In this document: in pieces, positions 63,006-64,000 of the stretch
Numbering within the stretch: position 1 is the first letter of the stretch
Layout of the letters: each line of letters starts with the position of its first letter
Source of the DNA: Arthrobacter sp. OY3WO11
GTDB lineage: Bacteria > Actinomycetota > Actinomycetes > Actinomycetales > Micrococcaceae
Assembly: GCF_001641125.1 (NCBI RefSeq)
Contig: NZ_LWLP01000001.1
Coordinates: 582,147 to 646,146 of the forward strand
DNA length: 64,000 nt
Direction: 5' to 3'
Position numbers and translations under genes: made by a program
Notes under the pieces: model-generated
Seen by the model: only the letters and a program-made list of their open reading frames with translations
Told to the model about the DNA's origin: nothing
Databases searched by the model: none

Positions 63006-64000
63006 CTAGTCCCTGAATGCCCTAAGAATATTGTCGGCGTTGTACTGGAGGGACACGCGGGCGGTATCGGATACAGCATCCGGGCCCTTCTGCTGCGACA
63101 GGAAGTTCACAAAGCGCTGGATGGCCTGCGCGGCCCTCGCGGCGTCGCCGTCTTGAACCGCCGTCGCTGCCTGCTTGGTGCTGGCTGCCAGCTGGCTGGC
63201 CACGGGTCCGGACACGTCCCCGGAATCCACCAGGTCTTCAAGGGCGTGCTGCAGGGCTTTCACGCTCCCGGGCAGCCATGCGGCGCGCAGGGGTACGCCG
63301 GCGAAATCCATGTCCGAGGCAAGGTAGAAGTCCGTGTAGGACGGCTGGTTGTAGGTGGTGTTCTGCCGTGCAACCTCGGCGCGGTACTGGGGATCGTGCA
63401 TGAGGGTGTAGAGCTTGTGGTTGGTCACCTCGGTGCTGAGGTACATGCGCAGCGCCGAACTGTCAGCCGTCCGGACCAGCATCTCTTCACGCCAGTCGCC
63501 CACCACGTCTGCCACCAGGCTGGGCGTACCCTTGGTGCCGTTGTTGGTGCGGGTGCCTTCAGCGGTCAGCAGCCGGCCCCGCTTCCAGTCGTCAATGGTG
63601 GGGGTCTGCTCGCCTGAGCCGTTGATGATCTGCGTGGTCATGTCCGCGGCCCACTTGATGCTCATGTTCGTGCCGGGGACGTTTTTAGGATCGGTAGTGA
63701 GCTTATCGCCGTCGGCTGACTGCATGCCGATGGCCCAGTTCTCGATGCCGGGAACGGTAGGGTCCACGTCGCCGATCATGCCGCGTCCGGTGTCCTTTCC
63801 GGAGTAGGCGCCGAAGAGCACCTCGCCGGTGGCGGCGTCGCGCATGGCGTACCCGTAGGGAGCGTAGGTGCCGCCCTCGTGGACAGTAAAGATCTCCTTG
63901 CCCGGCCGGGCGGGGTCGATGTCCGTCACGTGCATGGCGTCGCCGTGGCCCAGGCGTGCTTCCTCGCCCGGTGTGGCGCTGCCTTCGGGCATCGTGTCGA
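63006..64000 (-). CDS. Rhamnogalacturonan lyase (PL11), C-terminal part, with FIMAH-like domain
   Basis: The gene runs off the right edge of the window; about 331 C-terminal residues are present and the frame stays open to the end. LGHGDAMHVTDIDPARPGKE, GDWREEMLVRTAD and YTLMHDPQYRAEVARQNTTY are typical of PL11 rhamnogalacturonan lyases, whose beta-propeller binds calcium. The last ~85 residues (KALQHALEDLVDSGDVSG onward) form a helical FIMAH-like domain. It cleaves the rhamnogalacturonan I backbone outside the cell and fits with the GH78 and GH51 enzymes in the window. Confidence 0.88.
   Translation of the reverse strand, partial: DTMPEGSATPGEEARLGHGDAMHVTDIDPARPGKEIFTVHEGGTYAPYGYAMRDAATGEVLFGAYSGKDTGRGMIGDVDPTVPGIENWAIGMQSADGDKLTTDPKNVPGTNMSIKWAADMTTQIINGSGEQTPTIDDWKRGRLLTAEGTRTNNGTKGTPSLVADVVGDWREEMLVRTADSSALRMYLSTEVTNHKLYTLMHDPQYRAEVARQNTTYNQPSYTDFYLASDMDFAGVPLRAAWLPGSVKALQHALEDLVDSGDVSGPVASQLAASTKQAATAVQDGDAARAAQAIQRFVNFLSQQKGPDAVSDTARVSLQYNADNILRAFRD

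Overview
The window is high-GC, densely coded DNA typical of an actinobacterium. Frequent GTG starts, many ATGA/GTGA stop-start overlaps, DUF222-HNH, DUF4193 and DUF3040 proteins and the overall gene set point to a soil- or plant-associated Micrococcaceae (Arthrobacter/Pseudarthrobacter type). This placement rests on recognised families, not on a marker gene; there is no rRNA, and I recognised no tRNA, phage, IS transposase or CRISPR array.

Layout. 0-5.3 kb: an ANTAR regulator, a GH51 arabinofuranosidase with a 22-bp palindrome in front of it, an HhH-GPD protein, a LacI regulator and an isochorismatase-fold hydrolase. 5.4-12.0 kb: a complete urease operon ureABCEFGD plus a nickel permease, containing two copies of a 99-bp repeat whose flanking arms pair with each other in each copy. 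12-17 kb: hexapeptide-repeat protein, trehalose-synthase-like GH13, SRPBCC protein, type B carboxylesterase. 17-32.5 kb: glycoside module with GH1 beta-glucosidase, a peptide/opine-type ABC transporter (one subunit a permease-ATPase fusion), two GH78 alpha-L-rhamnosidases, two alpha/beta hydrolases and an IclR regulator. A nearly identical 23-bp box lies in both divergent promoter regions of this module. 32.5-40.9 kb: GntR regulator, MalEFG-type ABC transporter, galactonate dehydratase, KDPGal-type aldolase, PfkB kinase and a second enolase-superfamily dehydratase, i.e. a sugar-acid (De Ley-Doudoroff type) pathway. 41-47.2 kb: esterase, FAH-family hydrolase, FAD aromatic hydroxylase and DUF3500 protein in one tight operon, facing a quercetin 2,3-dioxygenase-like bicupin. 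47.3-50.3 kb: DUF4193, TetR plus EamA transporter, DUF3040, DUF488. 50.4-57.5 kb: MalQ, a secreted alpha-amylase with two X25 modules, a tandem-repeat array and a lactonase. 57.6-64 kb: PrmC-like methyltransferase, DUF222-HNH protein, stress proteins, aldo/keto reductase and the C-terminal part of a rhamnogalacturonan lyase.

How it fits together. The cell appears equipped to attack plant material: pectin side chains (GH51, GH78, rhamnogalacturonan lyase), starch and maltodextrin (amylase, MalQ, TreS-like), sugar acids and urea. The most interesting reading is that rhamnosidases plus beta-glucosidase strip flavonoid glycosides such as rutin, the bicupin opens the quercetin ring, and the esterase/FAH/FAD-hydroxylase/DUF3500 operon handles the aromatic products. 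That chain is inference from family membership and gene proximity. All coordinates and motifs were read by eye from the sequence; no database search or folding program was run.
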